This document shows positions 52,265-62,124 of a stretch of DNA of 64,000 nucleotides, piece after piece (within the stretch, counting starts at the first letter, position 1; each line of letters starts with the position of its first letter). The notes beneath the pieces were generated by a model. That model did no database searches and had not been told where the DNA came from. It saw only the letters and a program-made list of their open reading frames with translations. Location: assembly GCA_026004875.1 (NCBI GenBank), contig BPJZ01000011.1, forward strand, positions 52,655-116,654, in the 5' to 3' direction. Position numbers and translations under genes: made by a program. The DNA comes from Candidatus Poribacteria bacterium (lineage in GTDB: Bacteria; Poribacteria; WGA-4E; GCA-2687025).

Positions 52265-53893
52265 TTATTTCTCTCTCAGCCGATGCCATCGATTAGGCGC
52301 TAGATGGGTCCACTCTTGGGTCTTTCCGCCCAGCCAGCGCACCCGAACCCACTCCACCTGCTCAGCCCTGCCCAATCCAAACAGCAGGCGCAGATCGCTG
52401 TGAGAGAGGTAACTTCCTCCGCCCCCGACGGTTGCTGTTTGGATCATTCCCCCAGCGGAGACTTGAACGACCGAGCCGATCCCAAACCGGTCCCCGCGGG
52501 TGCGCTCCAGGATTAGCCCGATCCAGGTGGCTTCCGGTTGGCATTCGTTGATGAGCAGGTTCGGAGGGGCGTTCTGATTGGTGATGATCAGGTCCCAGTC
52601 GCCGTCGTTGTCTAGGTCGCCAAAGGCGGCCCCTCGGCTGGATCGCGCCTCGGTCAGTGGTGAGCGCGGCTCTGGGATCACCAGGCGAAAACGACGCCCC
52701 GACTCATTTCGGAGCAACTGGTTCGGTTGGGCATAGGTGGTCGTTGGGTCGAACCGCTCGACGAGATCCTGCACATGTCCGTTGGCCACGAACAGGTCCT
52801 TCCAGCCGTCTCGGTCCAGATCCAAGAACAGCACCCCCCAGCCCAGTGGGTGGAGGCTGACCGGCCCTATTCCGCTGCTGGCCGTTACGTCGGTGAAGAA
52901 TCCGTTTCCGTCGTTCCGATAAGTGGCGTTCGTCTCCTGCTGAAAGTTGGTGACGATCAGGTCCGGATCGCCGTCGTTGTCGTAGTCCCCAGCCGCAACG
53001 CCCATACCGGCTTCGGCCTTACCCATGGCGCTGAGCGCCACGCCGGCCAGGAGCCCTTCCTCTTGAAAGGTGCCGTCTCGACGATTCCAGAGCAGATAGT
53101 TCGGGTCCCGGTCGTTAGCGACATACAGATCAAGCCAGCCGTCTCCGTCAAAGTCGGCCACGACGACGCCGAAACCGTGAGCCGGCGGCACGCTCCCAAT
53201 TCCGCTGGAAGCGGTCACGTCTTCGAAGAGGCCGTCTCCCCGATTGCGGAAGAGCCGGTCGCTTTCGCCCGGGTATACGTCCGGATCGCAGTAAACCCGG
53301 ATTCCTTCCCGAAGACAGGGAACGTCCCGATCCAAGCTGTACGCCGCATAGCGCACAAGGTACAGGTCCAGCCAGCCGTCTCGATCGTAGTCGAAGAAGA
53401 CGGCACCGGTATTCAATCCCGGCGCGGCCACTCCCGCCCGTTGGGTTATGTCCTCAAAGGTGCCGTCGCCTCGATTTCGGTAAAGCCGATTCTCGCCGAA
53501 GTTGGTGACGAACAGATCGAGCCAGCCGTCGTTGTCCACGTCGCCGACGGCGACGCCGTGGCCGTATCCGGTATCTCCCACACCGGCCAAGTCGGTCGTC
53601 TCCTCAAAGGTACCGTCACCCCGGTTTCGATAGAGCTGATTCCGAGGGAGAGGAACTTCTGGTTCCAGCAGGGGACGCCCGTTGACAAAGTAGAGGTCTA
53701 CCCAGCCGTCGTTGTCGTAATCGAAGACAGCGACGCCCTGTCCAATGAACTCTGGGAAGAGGTGCAGTCCGTTTCCTCCATGAGTCGAAACGAAATGAAT
53801 TCCTCGCTGGACGGTCTCGTCGCGAAACTCGAACGCCGCCGTTGTCCAGGAGAGCGCTATCGCCATCCCCAGGAGGATCAGGAACCGATTCAT
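52265..53893 (-). CDS. Secreted FG-GAP/VCBS repeat protein with ASPIC/UnbV C-terminus
   Basis: 542 residues from ATG 53893 with a signal peptide (FLILLGMAIALSWTTAAF). At least seven calcium-loop repeats of the D.DNDGW.DL type (DYDNDGWVDLYFVNG, DVDNDGWLDLFVTNF, DLDNDGDWDLIITNQ) indicate an integrin-like beta-propeller. The end (GDRFGIGSVVQVSAGG, GSYLSHSDLRLLFGLG, VRWLGGKTQEW) is the ASPIC/UnbV domain. It is exported and probably binds ligands at the surface. The start overlaps the TPR lipoprotein stop by four bases; such FG-GAP/ASPIC plus TPR pairs recur in several phyla. Confidence 0.9.
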   Translation of the reverse strand: MNRFLILLGMAIALSWTTAAFEFRDETVQRGIHFVSTHGGNGLHLFPEFIGQGVAVFDYDNDGWVDLYFVNGRPLLEPEVPLPRNQLYRNRGDGTFEETTDLAGVGDTGYGHGVAVGDVDNDGWLDLFVTNFGENRLYRNRGDGTFEDITQRAGVAAPGLNTGAVFFDYDRDGWLDLYLVRYAAYSLDRDVPCLREGIRVYCDPDVYPGESDRLFRNRGDGLFEDVTASSGIGSVPPAHGFGVVVADFDGDGWLDLYVANDRDPNYLLWNRRDGTFQEEGLLAGVALSAMGKAEAGMGVAAGDYDNDGDPDLIVTNFQQETNATYRNDGNGFFTDVTASSGIGPVSLHPLGWGVLFLDLDRDGWKDLFVANGHVQDLVERFDPTTTYAQPNQLLRNESGRRFRLVIPEPRSPLTEARSSRGAAFGDLDNDGDWDLIITNQNAPPNLLINECQPEATWIGLILERTRGDRFGIGSVVQVSAGGMIQTATVGGGGSYLSHSDLRLLFGLGRAEQVEWVRVRWLGGKTQEWTHLAPNRWHRLREK

Positions 53894-55421
53894 GGGCCGA
53901 ATTCCTCCTTTTGGCGGAGCGCCTCCAGTCTTTCGCGATAGCGGGGATTTTCCGGCTCCAGGCGGACGGCCTGTTCCCAGGCTTTCAGAGCTTGGGCCCG
54001 TTCCCCTCGGCGGAGATGGACAAAGGCCAGCGTATCGTAGGCTGACGCCGACTGCTCTTGACGAACGACCTGTTGGGCGAGTTTCAAAGCGCGATCCAGC
54101 TTCTGACCGGCTTCGGCATACATCCAGGCGAGGTTGTTCCAAACTTGGGGCCGGGAGGGATCCAGTGCGTAGGAACGCTCCAGGGCGGCGATCGCCGCTT
54201 CTAGGTTTCCCTGATGGTAGTTCGCTAGGCCCCATTCGGACCAGGCGAGGGGCGATTGGGGGGCCTGCTCTGTCCATTCGCGGAGGGCGGCGATCGCCTC
54301 TTGGACCCGCCCCATCGCCGAGAGAGCTTGAATCTTTCCCAGGTGTGCGGCGTCGTTCTCCGGGGCCTTCTCGATCGCTTGTGCATAGGCGATCAGCGCC
54401 TCTTCCCAGCGCTGCTGACGGCCCAGCGCTTCGCCCAGTCCCTGGAGCGCGTCGGTAAGGTCGGGAGCGACTTCCAGCGCTCGACGGAAGTAGGCCTCGG
54501 CGGCTCTGGGCTGCCTCCGATCCAGGGCGATTCCGCCGAGCGCCGTCAGCGCCTGCGCCTCCAGACCAGGAACTCGACTCAATCGGTGAAGGAGCTCCTC
54601 CGCCGCGGGGTAGTTCTCCACGGAAAGGTGGAGCGCTGCCAGCTGAAAGGCACGGGAGGGGTCGAACGCTCGGTTGAGCTCCCGTTGGAGCCGTTCGCGC
54701 TGTTCGACGTAGTGTTCCAACCGTCGATAGCGCTCCATGGCAAGGCGGGCCTCTTCGCGTTGGTCCAGGCGAGCCAGCGCTTTGCCCTTTAAAAACACCG
54801 CCGTCGGGTCGAACGGGTCAAGCGTCGCGGCCTGCTCTGCTGCCTGAAGGGCCTCCTCAACGTGTCCCAGCTCAAGGAGGACCGCTGCCAGTCCGCGGAA
54901 CGGCTCCGGCCGGTCCGGCTGTCGGGCGATCGCCCCTCTTGGTAGGCAGTAGCTGCGGCCTCTGGGTCTCCAAGGCGAGCCTGAGCGTCCCCCAGGAGCG
55001 TCCAGGCACGGGCGTTGGAACGATCCATCGCGACCGCCCGCTCCCCGGCGGAGCGGGCAGCCTCCCAGTCGCCCCGTTGAAGGGAGACCTCCCCGAAGGC
55101 TAACGTCGCCCGAAGGCGAAGCTTCGGGCTCTGGGCGAGCGCCTCAGCTCGACGGAAGAGCTCAGCAGCCCGCTCTAGCTCCGCCAGCGCCCCGTAGCAT
55201 TGGCCTAGCGCGTAGGCCGCTTCGGCGAACTCCGGTGAAAGCTCCAACGCTTGTTGGAGCTTGGTGGCGGCGGCGAGATACTCCCCCACCTGAGCGAGCC
55301 GAACTCCCTCCTCGTGAAGTCGGGCCGCCTCCGGCGAAGGGGTTACCCCCCAACAGGCGATAATCACAACTCCTCCGGCCAGCCAAAACAACGCTGGACG
55401 GATCAGAGCACAGACCCTCAA
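53890..55421 (-). CDS. TPR-repeat lipoprotein, one-base deletion in the middle
   Basis: Reading from 55421 begins with a signal region ending in a lipobox-like IIAC (WLAGGVVIIAC), then TPR units (GEYLAAATKLQQALELSPEF, GDWEAARSAGERAVAMD). That frame degenerates after YQEG and stops at 54789, while another frame carries the rest (FLKGKALARLDQREEARLAM ... RGERAQALKAWEQAVRLEP) to 53890. Adding one base to the C4 run at 54933-54936 (G on the coding strand) gives EGAIARQPDRPEPFRGL and a continuous 510-residue protein of about a dozen TPRs. It is translated with the FG-GAP protein and probably works with it at the envelope. Confidence 0.82.
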
Positions 55422-55462
55422 CGCGAAACGCTTGCCTCCCCCTGTGAGTTAGCCTCCCGATC

Positions 55463-56431
55463 CTACGTTATCCGGTGAAGCGCCTCCTTCCAGGTGATCA
55501 GCCCGTCGGAAGGGGGCTCTAGGTCTATAAAGCGCTCCGGATGGAGCCACCAGGCGAGCAGCTCCAACCCGTCCACCACCCGCGGGCCAGGCCGGTTGAA
55601 GTAGTACGAACCGTGCACCAGAGCCACCCGCTCCTGACGAACGGCGCGAAGCGCTCGCCAGGAGGGGTTCTCCACGAGGAGCGGCAGTTCCTTGAGGGTG
55701 CGCTCCGGCGAGAAGCCGCACGGCATTAAGATGATTGCCTCCGGATCGAAGGCCGCGATCTCCTCCCAGGAGATCGTTGTTGAATGGTCTCCTGGGGCGT
55801 TTGGTGGGACGGCTCCGGCGATCTGGAGCATCTCCGGAACCCAGTGTCCCGCTAAAAAGGGCGGGTCGAGCCATTCGATCGCGAGGACGCGCGGAGGCTT
55901 GGAGATTCCCTGGGTTCGAGTCCGCACCCGCTCGATTCGGGAGCGGAGCGACTCAACCAGCACCTGGGCCTTCTCCTGCCGACGGGTCAGCTCTCCGACC
56001 AGAAGGATGTTTTCGAGGATTCCCCCAAGCGTGTGCGGCTCCAGGGAGACGATCTTGGGAGCTGCGTCTAGGATTTTCGCCGCGCGCTGCACCTCCGTGA
56101 AGGAGGGAGCACACACGGCGCAAAGCTCTTGAGTCAGGATCAGGTCCGGGCGGAGCTGGGCCAGACGCCCCGCATCCAGATGGTAGACGCTTCGCCCCTG
56201 GTGCGCCTGCTCCCGAACGCGGCGGTCTATCTCGCGGCTCGGGAGGTCGGTAGGAACGACGGTGGCGCTCAGCGCCGGCTTCTCCTCCGCGATGCCCGGC
56301 GGCCAATCGCAGTCGTGCGAGATGCCGACTAAGCTCCCCCGAAGCCCGAGCGCGCAGACAATCTCCGTCGCGCTGGGTAGAAGGGAAACGATTCGTAGCT
56401 CCTCGGGGGCTTCCCTCGACCGAGGGGACAT
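55463..56431 (-). CDS. BtuF-like (cobalamin/metal-chelate) binding protein
   Basis: 322 residues from ATG 56431 (AAGGAGCG upstream). Periplasmic-binding-protein class III fold: LRIVSLLPSATEIVCALGL, LVGISHDCDWP, RPDLILTQELCAVCAPSF, KIVSLEPHTLGGILENI, long backbone helix, FLAGHWVPEMLQIAG, FDPEAIILMPCGFSPERT and VALVHGSYYFNRPGPRVVDGLEL. It has no signal peptide, like the soluble cobalamin-binding proteins of several phyla, and no ABC transporter genes are adjacent. The role may be sensing or cytoplasmic handling of corrinoids; the ligand is inferred. Confidence 0.78.
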   Translation of the reverse strand: MSPRSREAPEELRIVSLLPSATEIVCALGLRGSLVGISHDCDWPPGIAEEKPALSATVVPTDLPSREIDRRVREQAHQGRSVYHLDAGRLAQLRPDLILTQELCAVCAPSFTEVQRAAKILDAAPKIVSLEPHTLGGILENILLVGELTRRQEKAQVLVESLRSRIERVRTRTQGISKPPRVLAIEWLDPPFLAGHWVPEMLQIAGAVPPNAPGDHSTTISWEEIAAFDPEAIILMPCGFSPERTLKELPLLVENPSWRALRAVRQERVALVHGSYYFNRPGPRVVDGLELLAWWLHPERFIDLEPPSDGLITWKEALHRIT

Positions 56432-56553
56432 GAAAGCGCTCCTTATCCTTCCGTTCGAACCTAGCTTAAAATACGTTCCCACGGGCGGGCAAGGGAGAAA
56501 CCTTGCCGCAAAGGGACGCCGGTCCGTTCTCTCACCACTCAAGGAAGGACATC

Positions 56554-57613
56554 ATGCGCCGCGAAGCGATCATCTTTCCCGCGCCGAATCGGGCGGAGCT
56601 CCACTCGGAGGAGTTCGACCCTCGCCCTGGCCCCCATGAGGTGCTGATCGAAACGGAGGTGAGCTTCATCAGCACCGGAACCGAGTTGGCCCATTACACC
56701 GCTCAGGAGCCACGCGCCCGTTATCCCTGGCGTCCCGGATACGCCAACGTCGGGGTCGTCCGAGAGCGGGGGGACCGAGTTCGTGCTCCGGAGCTGGGGG
56801 CGCGCGTGCTCACCTACTCCCCCCATGCTTCTTGGGTGAAGTGTCGGACGGATCGAATGATCGTTCCCGTCCCGGAGCGGCTGGAGCCCGGAATCGCCGC
56901 CGCTTCGATCATGGCAGGCATCGCTGCCGCCGGGCTGGTCTACGCTGAAGTTCGAGGTTGGCCGTGGACGGCAATCTTTGGATTGGGACTGGTTGGCAAT
57001 CTGGCCGCGCAGTCCTTTCAGATTGCGGGCTGTCGGGTGATCGGGATTGATCCCCTGGCGCGACGTCGCGAACTGGCCCGCCTCTGTGGCGTTGAACGGA
57101 CGATCGGCGGAGGCCCAGAAGAGGTCCTTGAAGCGATTCGGGAGCTCACCGGAGGCGCGATGGCTTCGATCAGCGTGGATGCCGTCGGTCACAGCGCGGT
57201 GGTCACGGAGGCGCTCCAAGCGACGGCCCGGTTTGGGCAATTGATTCTGCTGGGCTCGCCACGCGTGCCGGTCAAGGGAGACCTCACCGAGCTCCTCTCG
57301 GAGCTCCACCTTCAAAGCATTACTTTGCGCGGCGCCCTACAATCCACCCCTTCCCCACTATCCGGACGATCCTCGCGCCGATCGGCTCCGTTCTCACTTC
57401 ACTAAGCAGCAGTTAATCTTCGATTGGCTTCTGGAAGGGCGTCTCCAGCTGGCTCCTTTGATCTCTCACCGGCTGGCGCCGGAGCGGGCTCAGGAGACCT
57501 ACGATGGCCTGCGGGATCACCCGGAGACTTATACCGGCGTCCTTTTAGGACTGGACCGGTCGCCGGTGATCGGCTTGTCGCTTGGGGGGAACTTCGCTAG
57601 GATCGGCGACTGA
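56554..57613 (+). CDS. BchC-like MDR-family dehydrogenase, copy 1, frameshifted
   Basis: ATG 56554 follows AAGGAAGG. Medium-chain dehydrogenase/reductase without the usual zinc-binding cysteines: VLIETEVSFISTGTELAHYT, PGYANVGVVRERGD, Rossmann GLGLVGNLAAQSFQIAG, VDAVGHSAVVTEALQAT, LILLGSPRVPVKGDL. The raw frame stops at 57405. Deleting one C from the C4 at 57347-57350 gives GALQSTLPHYPDDP and FTKQQLIFDWLLEGRLQL, ending at TGA 57611-57613 (352 residues). The corrected part aligns closely with copy 2 just downstream. Related to bacteriochlorophyllide-type and inositol/sugar dehydrogenases; substrate unknown. Confidence 0.82.
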
Positions 57614-57636
57614 AGTTCGAAGAAAGGAGCGGGTCT

Positions 57637-58663
57637 GTGGAACGCGAGGTAGTCGTCGTCACCGGCCAAAATCAGGTGGAGCTCCAACGGGAAGAGTTCG
57701 ACCCCACCCCCGGCCCGGAGGAGGTCCTGATCCAGACAGAATATACCTACATCAGCACTGGGACCGAACTGGCCAACTATACCGGCCAAGAGCCGAAGGT
57801 CTTTCAGCCCGGCTCCTGGTGTGCCTACCCCTGGCGGAGCGGTTACGCCAACGTCGGAATCGTTCGAGAGGTGGGGTCGCGGGTTCAGCGTGTTTCGGTC
57901 GGCGATCGGGTCTTTTCTTACGGAAATCACGCCTCCTGGGTGAAGTACAACACCAATCGGTTGATCATTCGGGTCCCTGAGGGCCTGGATCCGGGCCTTG
58001 CGGCGGCCTCGCGGATGGCCGGGGTGGCCGTTACCGGCCCGATTCTCGCGGAGATTCGTAGCTATCCTTGGACGGTCGTCTTTGGGCTGGGCATGGTGGG
58101 CAACCTAGCAGCGCAGGCATTTCAGCTTTACGGTTGCCGAGTCATCGGCGTGGACCCGGTGGAACGGCGGCGGCAGGTTGCCCAGAGCTGTGGTGTTGAG
58201 CGAGTGGTCGGGGGGACTCAGCAGGAGGTTGCCGAGACGATTCGAGAGATCACGCGCGGGAGGATGGGGGAGATCACCGTAGACGCCGTCGGTCACAGCG
58301 CGGTGGTGATGGAGGCACTGCGGGTGACCGCCCAGTTTGGCCAGTTGATCCTGCTTGGCTCGCCGCGCGTAGCCGTCGAGGGGAACTTAACGGAGCTCCT
58401 CTCGGACGTGCACTTGCGGAACATCACCGTCCGCGGGGGCGTTGGAGTGGTGCCTGCCGATGTACCCGCCGGTCGGCGGCGGGGTCTCTCAGTACTCCAA
58501 GCAAGAGATGATCTTTGACTGGCTCTTGGAGGGAAAGCTCCAGTTGGAGCCGTTGATCTCCCACCGGCTGCCGCCGGAGAGGATTAAAGAGGCCTACGAC
58601 GGCCTGCGGGATCATCCGGAGACCTATACCGGCGTTCTCCTGGACTGGAGAGGGCGCAGCTAG
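57637..58663 (+). CDS. BchC-like MDR-family dehydrogenase, copy 2, frameshifted
   Basis: GTG 57637, 23 bases after corrected copy 1. Same layout: VLIQTEYTYISTGTELANYT, SGYANVGIVREVGS, GLGMVGNLAAQAFQLYG, VDAVGHSAVVMEALRVT and LILLGSPRVAVEGNL. The raw frame stops at 58518. Deleting one G from the G5 at 58435-58439 gives RGALEWCLPMYPP and YSKQEMIFDWLLEGKLQLEP, then HPETYTGVLLDW to TAG 58663 (341 residues). The two copies are a tandem duplication that has diverged. The partner genes (sulfatase, SDR, nitrilase) suggest sugar or amide catabolism. Confidence 0.84.
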
Positions 58664-58684
58664 GGCGAAGAGGGGGCTGTTCCC

Positions 58685-60075
58685 ATGAGCCAAAGGATCA
58701 CACGGCGGGAGTTTTTCCAGCGAGCAGGAGCGGGCGCGTTGGGCCTGACCGCTGCTTCTCTGAGCAGCCGAGGAGAAAACCCACGGCCTTCCGCGGATCG
58801 CCCTCCGAACATCATCTTCATCCTTGCTGACGATCTGGGCTACGGTGATCTGGGCTGTTATGGGCAGCGGCTGATCAAGACACCCCACCTAGATCGGATG
58901 GCTGCCGAGGGGATGCGGTTCACCCAGGCGTATGCTGCTAGCACAGTCTGCGCCCCTTCCCGATGTGGGTTGATGACCGGGCTCCACATGGGGCACGCCT
59001 GGATTCGGGGCAACCAGCGGATTCCGCTCCGGCCGGAGGACCTGACCGTTGCGGAGCTCTTGAAGGCGACGGGCTACGCGACCGGTATTATCGGCAAGTG
59101 GGGGCTGGGCGAACCGGGGACGACCGGCGTCCCCAATCTCCAGGGCTTCGACTACTGGTTCGGCTATCTGAACCAGAGGCGAGCTCACAGCTACTATCCC
59201 GAGTACGTTTGGGAGAACACCGAGCGGTTTGCCATTCCGGAGAACGCTGGGGGCAGGCGCGGAGTCTACATTCACGACCTGTTCACCGATCGGGCGTTGT
59301 GGTTCCTCGAGGAGCACCGGGATCGTCCCTTCTTTCTTTATCTGGCCTATACGGTTCCTCATGCCAACAACGAGCTGGGCCGCGAAACGGGCAATGGGAT
59401 GGAGGTTCCCGACTACGGGCCGTACGCCGACCGGGACTGGCCGGAGCCGGAGAAGGGCTTCGCCGCCATGGTTCACCGACTGGATCGGGATGTGGGGCCG
59501 AGTCTTGGACCGCCTTCAAGAGTTGGGAATAGACGAACAGACGATCGTCTTTTTCTCCAGCGACAACGGTCCTCATCAGGAGGGGGGCCACGATCCGGAC
59601 TTCTTCGACAGCAACGGTCCGCTTCGGGGGATCAAGCGCGATCTTTATGAGGGAGGGATTCGAGTTCCCATGCTGGTTCGCTGGCCGGGGGCGCGTCCCG
59701 GCTGGGGCGGTCAGCGATCACGTCTGGGCCTTTTGGGATTTCCTGCCGACGGCGGCGGAGCTGGCCGGTGCTCGTCCTCCGGAAGAAACTGACGGCCTTT
59801 CGATCCTCCCTGTGCTCCTGGGCGGAGAAGCCGTCGAGCACGAGTACCTTTACTGGGAGTTCTACGAGCGGGGAGGCGCTCAGGCGGTTCGGATGGGCGA
59901 CTGGAAGGCCGTTCGCAAATGGCGTGAAGGCCTGCCGACTGAGCTTTATCACCTAGGCGAAGACCCCGGCGAAACGCACGATCTGGCCGCCGAGTACCCA
60001 GAGGTGGTCGCCAAGATGGAGGCGATCATGGAGTCGGCTCGGTTCGACAACGAGAACTACAAAAAGCCGGACTAG
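58685..60075 (+). CDS. Tat-exported sulfatase, two frameshifts
   Basis: A twin-arginine-type leader ([20 protein letters not shown]) precedes [19 protein letters not shown]. The formylglycine site is Cys89 in [12 protein letters not shown] (C-x-P-S-R). Further family blocks: [93 protein letters not shown] and [18 protein letters not shown]. Frames change at the G4 run 59494-59497 and the G5 run 59687-59691. One G fewer at each gives 462 residues, normal for arylsulfatase/GalNAc-6-sulfatase-like enzymes. It removes sulfate from glycans outside the cytoplasm. The end overlaps the opposing SDR gene by four bases. Confidence 0.86.
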
Positions 60076-60884
60076 ATGGTCATCGCCAAAAACCCGCCGT
60101 CCACGCGGATGTCGGCTCCGGTCACAAAGCTGCTGGCCTTCTCCGAGGCCAAGAAGATCGCAGCGCCGACGATCTCGTTTGGTTCTCCAAACCGCTTCAT
60201 CGGAGTGTGGTTGAGGATTCGCCGCGCTCGCTCCGTCGGCGTTCCATCCTCTTGATAGAGCAGTCGCCGATTTTGCTCCGCCGGGAAGAATCCAGGGGTG
60301 ATCGAGTTGACCCGTACGCCTTTGTCGGCCCACTCTCGGGCTAGGAAACGAGTAAGGCTGAGCACCGCGGCCTTAGCCGTTGAGTAGGTCACCACACGCG
60401 AGAGCGGAATATGAGCGGCGACCGAGGCGATGTTGATAATCGAGCCGCGTCCCTGCCGGACCATCGCCGGGCCGTACTCCCGGCACGGGTATAGAACACC
60501 CGCCGCGAAGTTCAGCTGGAAGACGCGTTCCCAATCCTCCAACCGGATCGCTTCAAAGGGAAGCTGTTCGGTGACCGTCGCGCTGGGGTGATTCCCGCCG
60601 GCCGCGTTTACCAAAACGGTTACCGCTCCGATCTGCTCCCGAACGGTCTCGTGCGCCGCGCGGACGCTATCGGGGTTCAGGGCGTCGCAGTAAACATAGA
60701 TCGCCTCGCCGCCGGCCGATTCGATCTTTCGGACGCGCTCCTCGCCGGCCTCTCGGCGACGCCCCAGAACAGCGACCCGGGCCCCGGCGCGAGCCAGTCC
60801 TTCGGCGATGTGTCCTCCCAACACGCCGGTGCCACCGATGACGACGGCCACCTCACCGCTGAGATCGAACAGGTCTGTGCTCAT
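60072..60884 (-). CDS. Short-chain dehydrogenase/reductase, mannonate/gluconate oxidoreductase-like
   Basis: 270 residues. Classical SDR: FDLSGEVAVVIGGTGVLGGHIAEGLA (cofactor site), LVNAAGGNHPSATV, GRGSIINIASVAAHIP with the catalytic Ser, TYSTAKAAVLSLTRFLAREW with YxxxK, VRVNSITPGFFPAEQNRRLL and SSFVTGADIRVDGGF. The N-terminus and the FFPAEQN segment resemble D-mannonate oxidoreductase-type SDRs of uronate catabolism. The substrate is inferred. It ends tail-to-tail on the sulfatase gene and starts 9 bases after the nitrilase gene. Confidence 0.85.
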   Translation of the reverse strand: MSTDLFDLSGEVAVVIGGTGVLGGHIAEGLARAGARVAVLGRRREAGEERVRKIESAGGEAIYVYCDALNPDSVRAAHETVREQIGAVTVLVNAAGGNHPSATVTEQLPFEAIRLEDWERVFQLNFAAGVLYPCREYGPAMVRQGRGSIINIASVAAHIPLSRVVTYSTAKAAVLSLTRFLAREWADKGVRVNSITPGFFPAEQNRRLLYQEDGTPTERARRILNHTPMKRFGEPNEIVGAAIFLASEKASSFVTGADIRVDGGFLAMTI

Positions 60885-60893
60885 CCTTCCTCC

Positions 60894-61927
60894 TTAGTTC
60901 CACCGTCGTTTTGCCGATTGAATAGCGGCGACGTTCTTTTCGTAGGTCAAGTTCTCCTCACGTGCCCATTGGGCAGGGGGATAATAGCTTTGTCGGTAGA
61001 CCGGATAGGCTTCAGTGCGCAGGTGGGCCAGCATGTGGTGTCCGGTGCGTTGCGCCCGCTCGTGTCTCAGGGCGGTGATGTCCAAAGGGGCAACGACAAT
61101 CTTCTCCCCCTCCCCCGGATCGGCCTGCGCCAAAATGCGCCCGTCGTAGTCCACGATCATGCTTCCTCCGGGCCAGGAGAAGGGCGGATAGAAGCGCAGC
61201 GTAGCTCCCTGGTTTGCGGCGACGACATAGGCGATGTTCTCGATCGCCGGCAGCGGTTGACGACGGTCCACCAGTCCATCGGCGGTGTCGCTCCCCAGGG
61301 GTCCATGTAGGCAGAAACCCGAATCAGCACCTCTGCTCCGTTTGCAGCCAGTTGTCGAAGCGCCTCCGGAAACAGCCAATCGTAGCAGATGGCCACGCCC
61401 AGATTTCCGATCGGCGTCTTTGCGACCGGAAAGAGGGGCTCGTCGTACCCTTCTAGATCGTGGGGACTGGCGTGCACCTCAAAGGGAATCCAGGGGTTCA
61501 CCTTGCGGTAGCGATAAAGGATTCCCTCCGGCCCGATCAGGCAGGTGGTGTTGAAGACGACGTGAGGCCACCGGTCGTCCCGCTCCAGGAAGGTGCCGGT
61601 CTGAACGTAGATGTTGTACTCGCGCGCCTTTGCGGCGATGCGCTCGGTGTGCTCGTTGGGAATCGGGACGGCCAACCGATCGAGCAGCTCCCGGGCTGTC
61701 GGATAGATCGGGGCCGCGTGGGCAAACTCCGGAAAGACCACCAGCCGCACCGGTAGGAACGGCGAGTATCCTTCGACCGCCAGCGAGATCATCTCCAGGA
61801 TGCGGTCGGTGTTCCGTTTCATCTCGGCTCGCGTCTCCGGATTCGGCTGGCAGACTTGACAGGCGGCCGCTGCGTAACGGATCGGTTCCACCGCGTCTTG
61901 TTCCTCCCCGTCGTTTAGTCCGAACAC
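60894..61927 (-). CDS. Carbon-nitrogen hydrolase (nitrilase family), one-base deletion
   Basis: GTG 61927 is the first start in an upstream-open frame. Nitrilase-superfamily triad: Glu in LVVFPEFAHA, Lys in YRYRKVNPWIPFE and Cys in LGVAICYDWLFPEALR. The raw frame then fails after VVNRCR, while another frame continues with AIENIAYVVAANQGATLRFY, SMIVDYDGRILAQADPGEG and VVAPLDI to 60894. One missing base near forward 61248-61249 (a CC that should be CCC) reconnects them, giving 344 residues. It hydrolyses an amide or nitrile; which one is unknown. Coding-like codons continue upstream of 61927 without a start codon, so the true N-terminus is uncertain. Confidence 0.8.
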
Positions 61928-62051
61928 AGTCTGGGTAGAGCGATTGTAGTCGTCGAGCGGGACGGGCGCAAACGGAGGGGAAAACGGCTCGGCGCCGGAT
62001 TGGGCGGCCTCCTTGGGGCGGCCTTTCTGGAGCGACGGGGGAGCAGTGGAT

Positions 62052-62080
62052 TTGACGAACGCGGGAGGAAGCGGTTAGTC
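62052..62080 (+). promoter_or_regulatory. Promoter for the rRNA methyltransferase gene
   Basis: TTGACG (62052-62057) and TTAGTC (62075-62080) are spaced 17 bases apart and end 44 bases before the ATG at 62125. The -35 box is good, the -10 box moderate. Confidence 0.5.
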
Positions 62081-62124
62081 TCTTGTCAGCACGCGTTGTT
62101 GGAGGATGAAGGAGCCGCACGTTC

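Noticed and set aside
52727..53941. 404-codon plus-strand frame opposite the FG-GAP gene
   Set aside because: It mirrors the DNDGW repeats of the real gene, giving repeated VPPV/VVV-type strings without a known fold.
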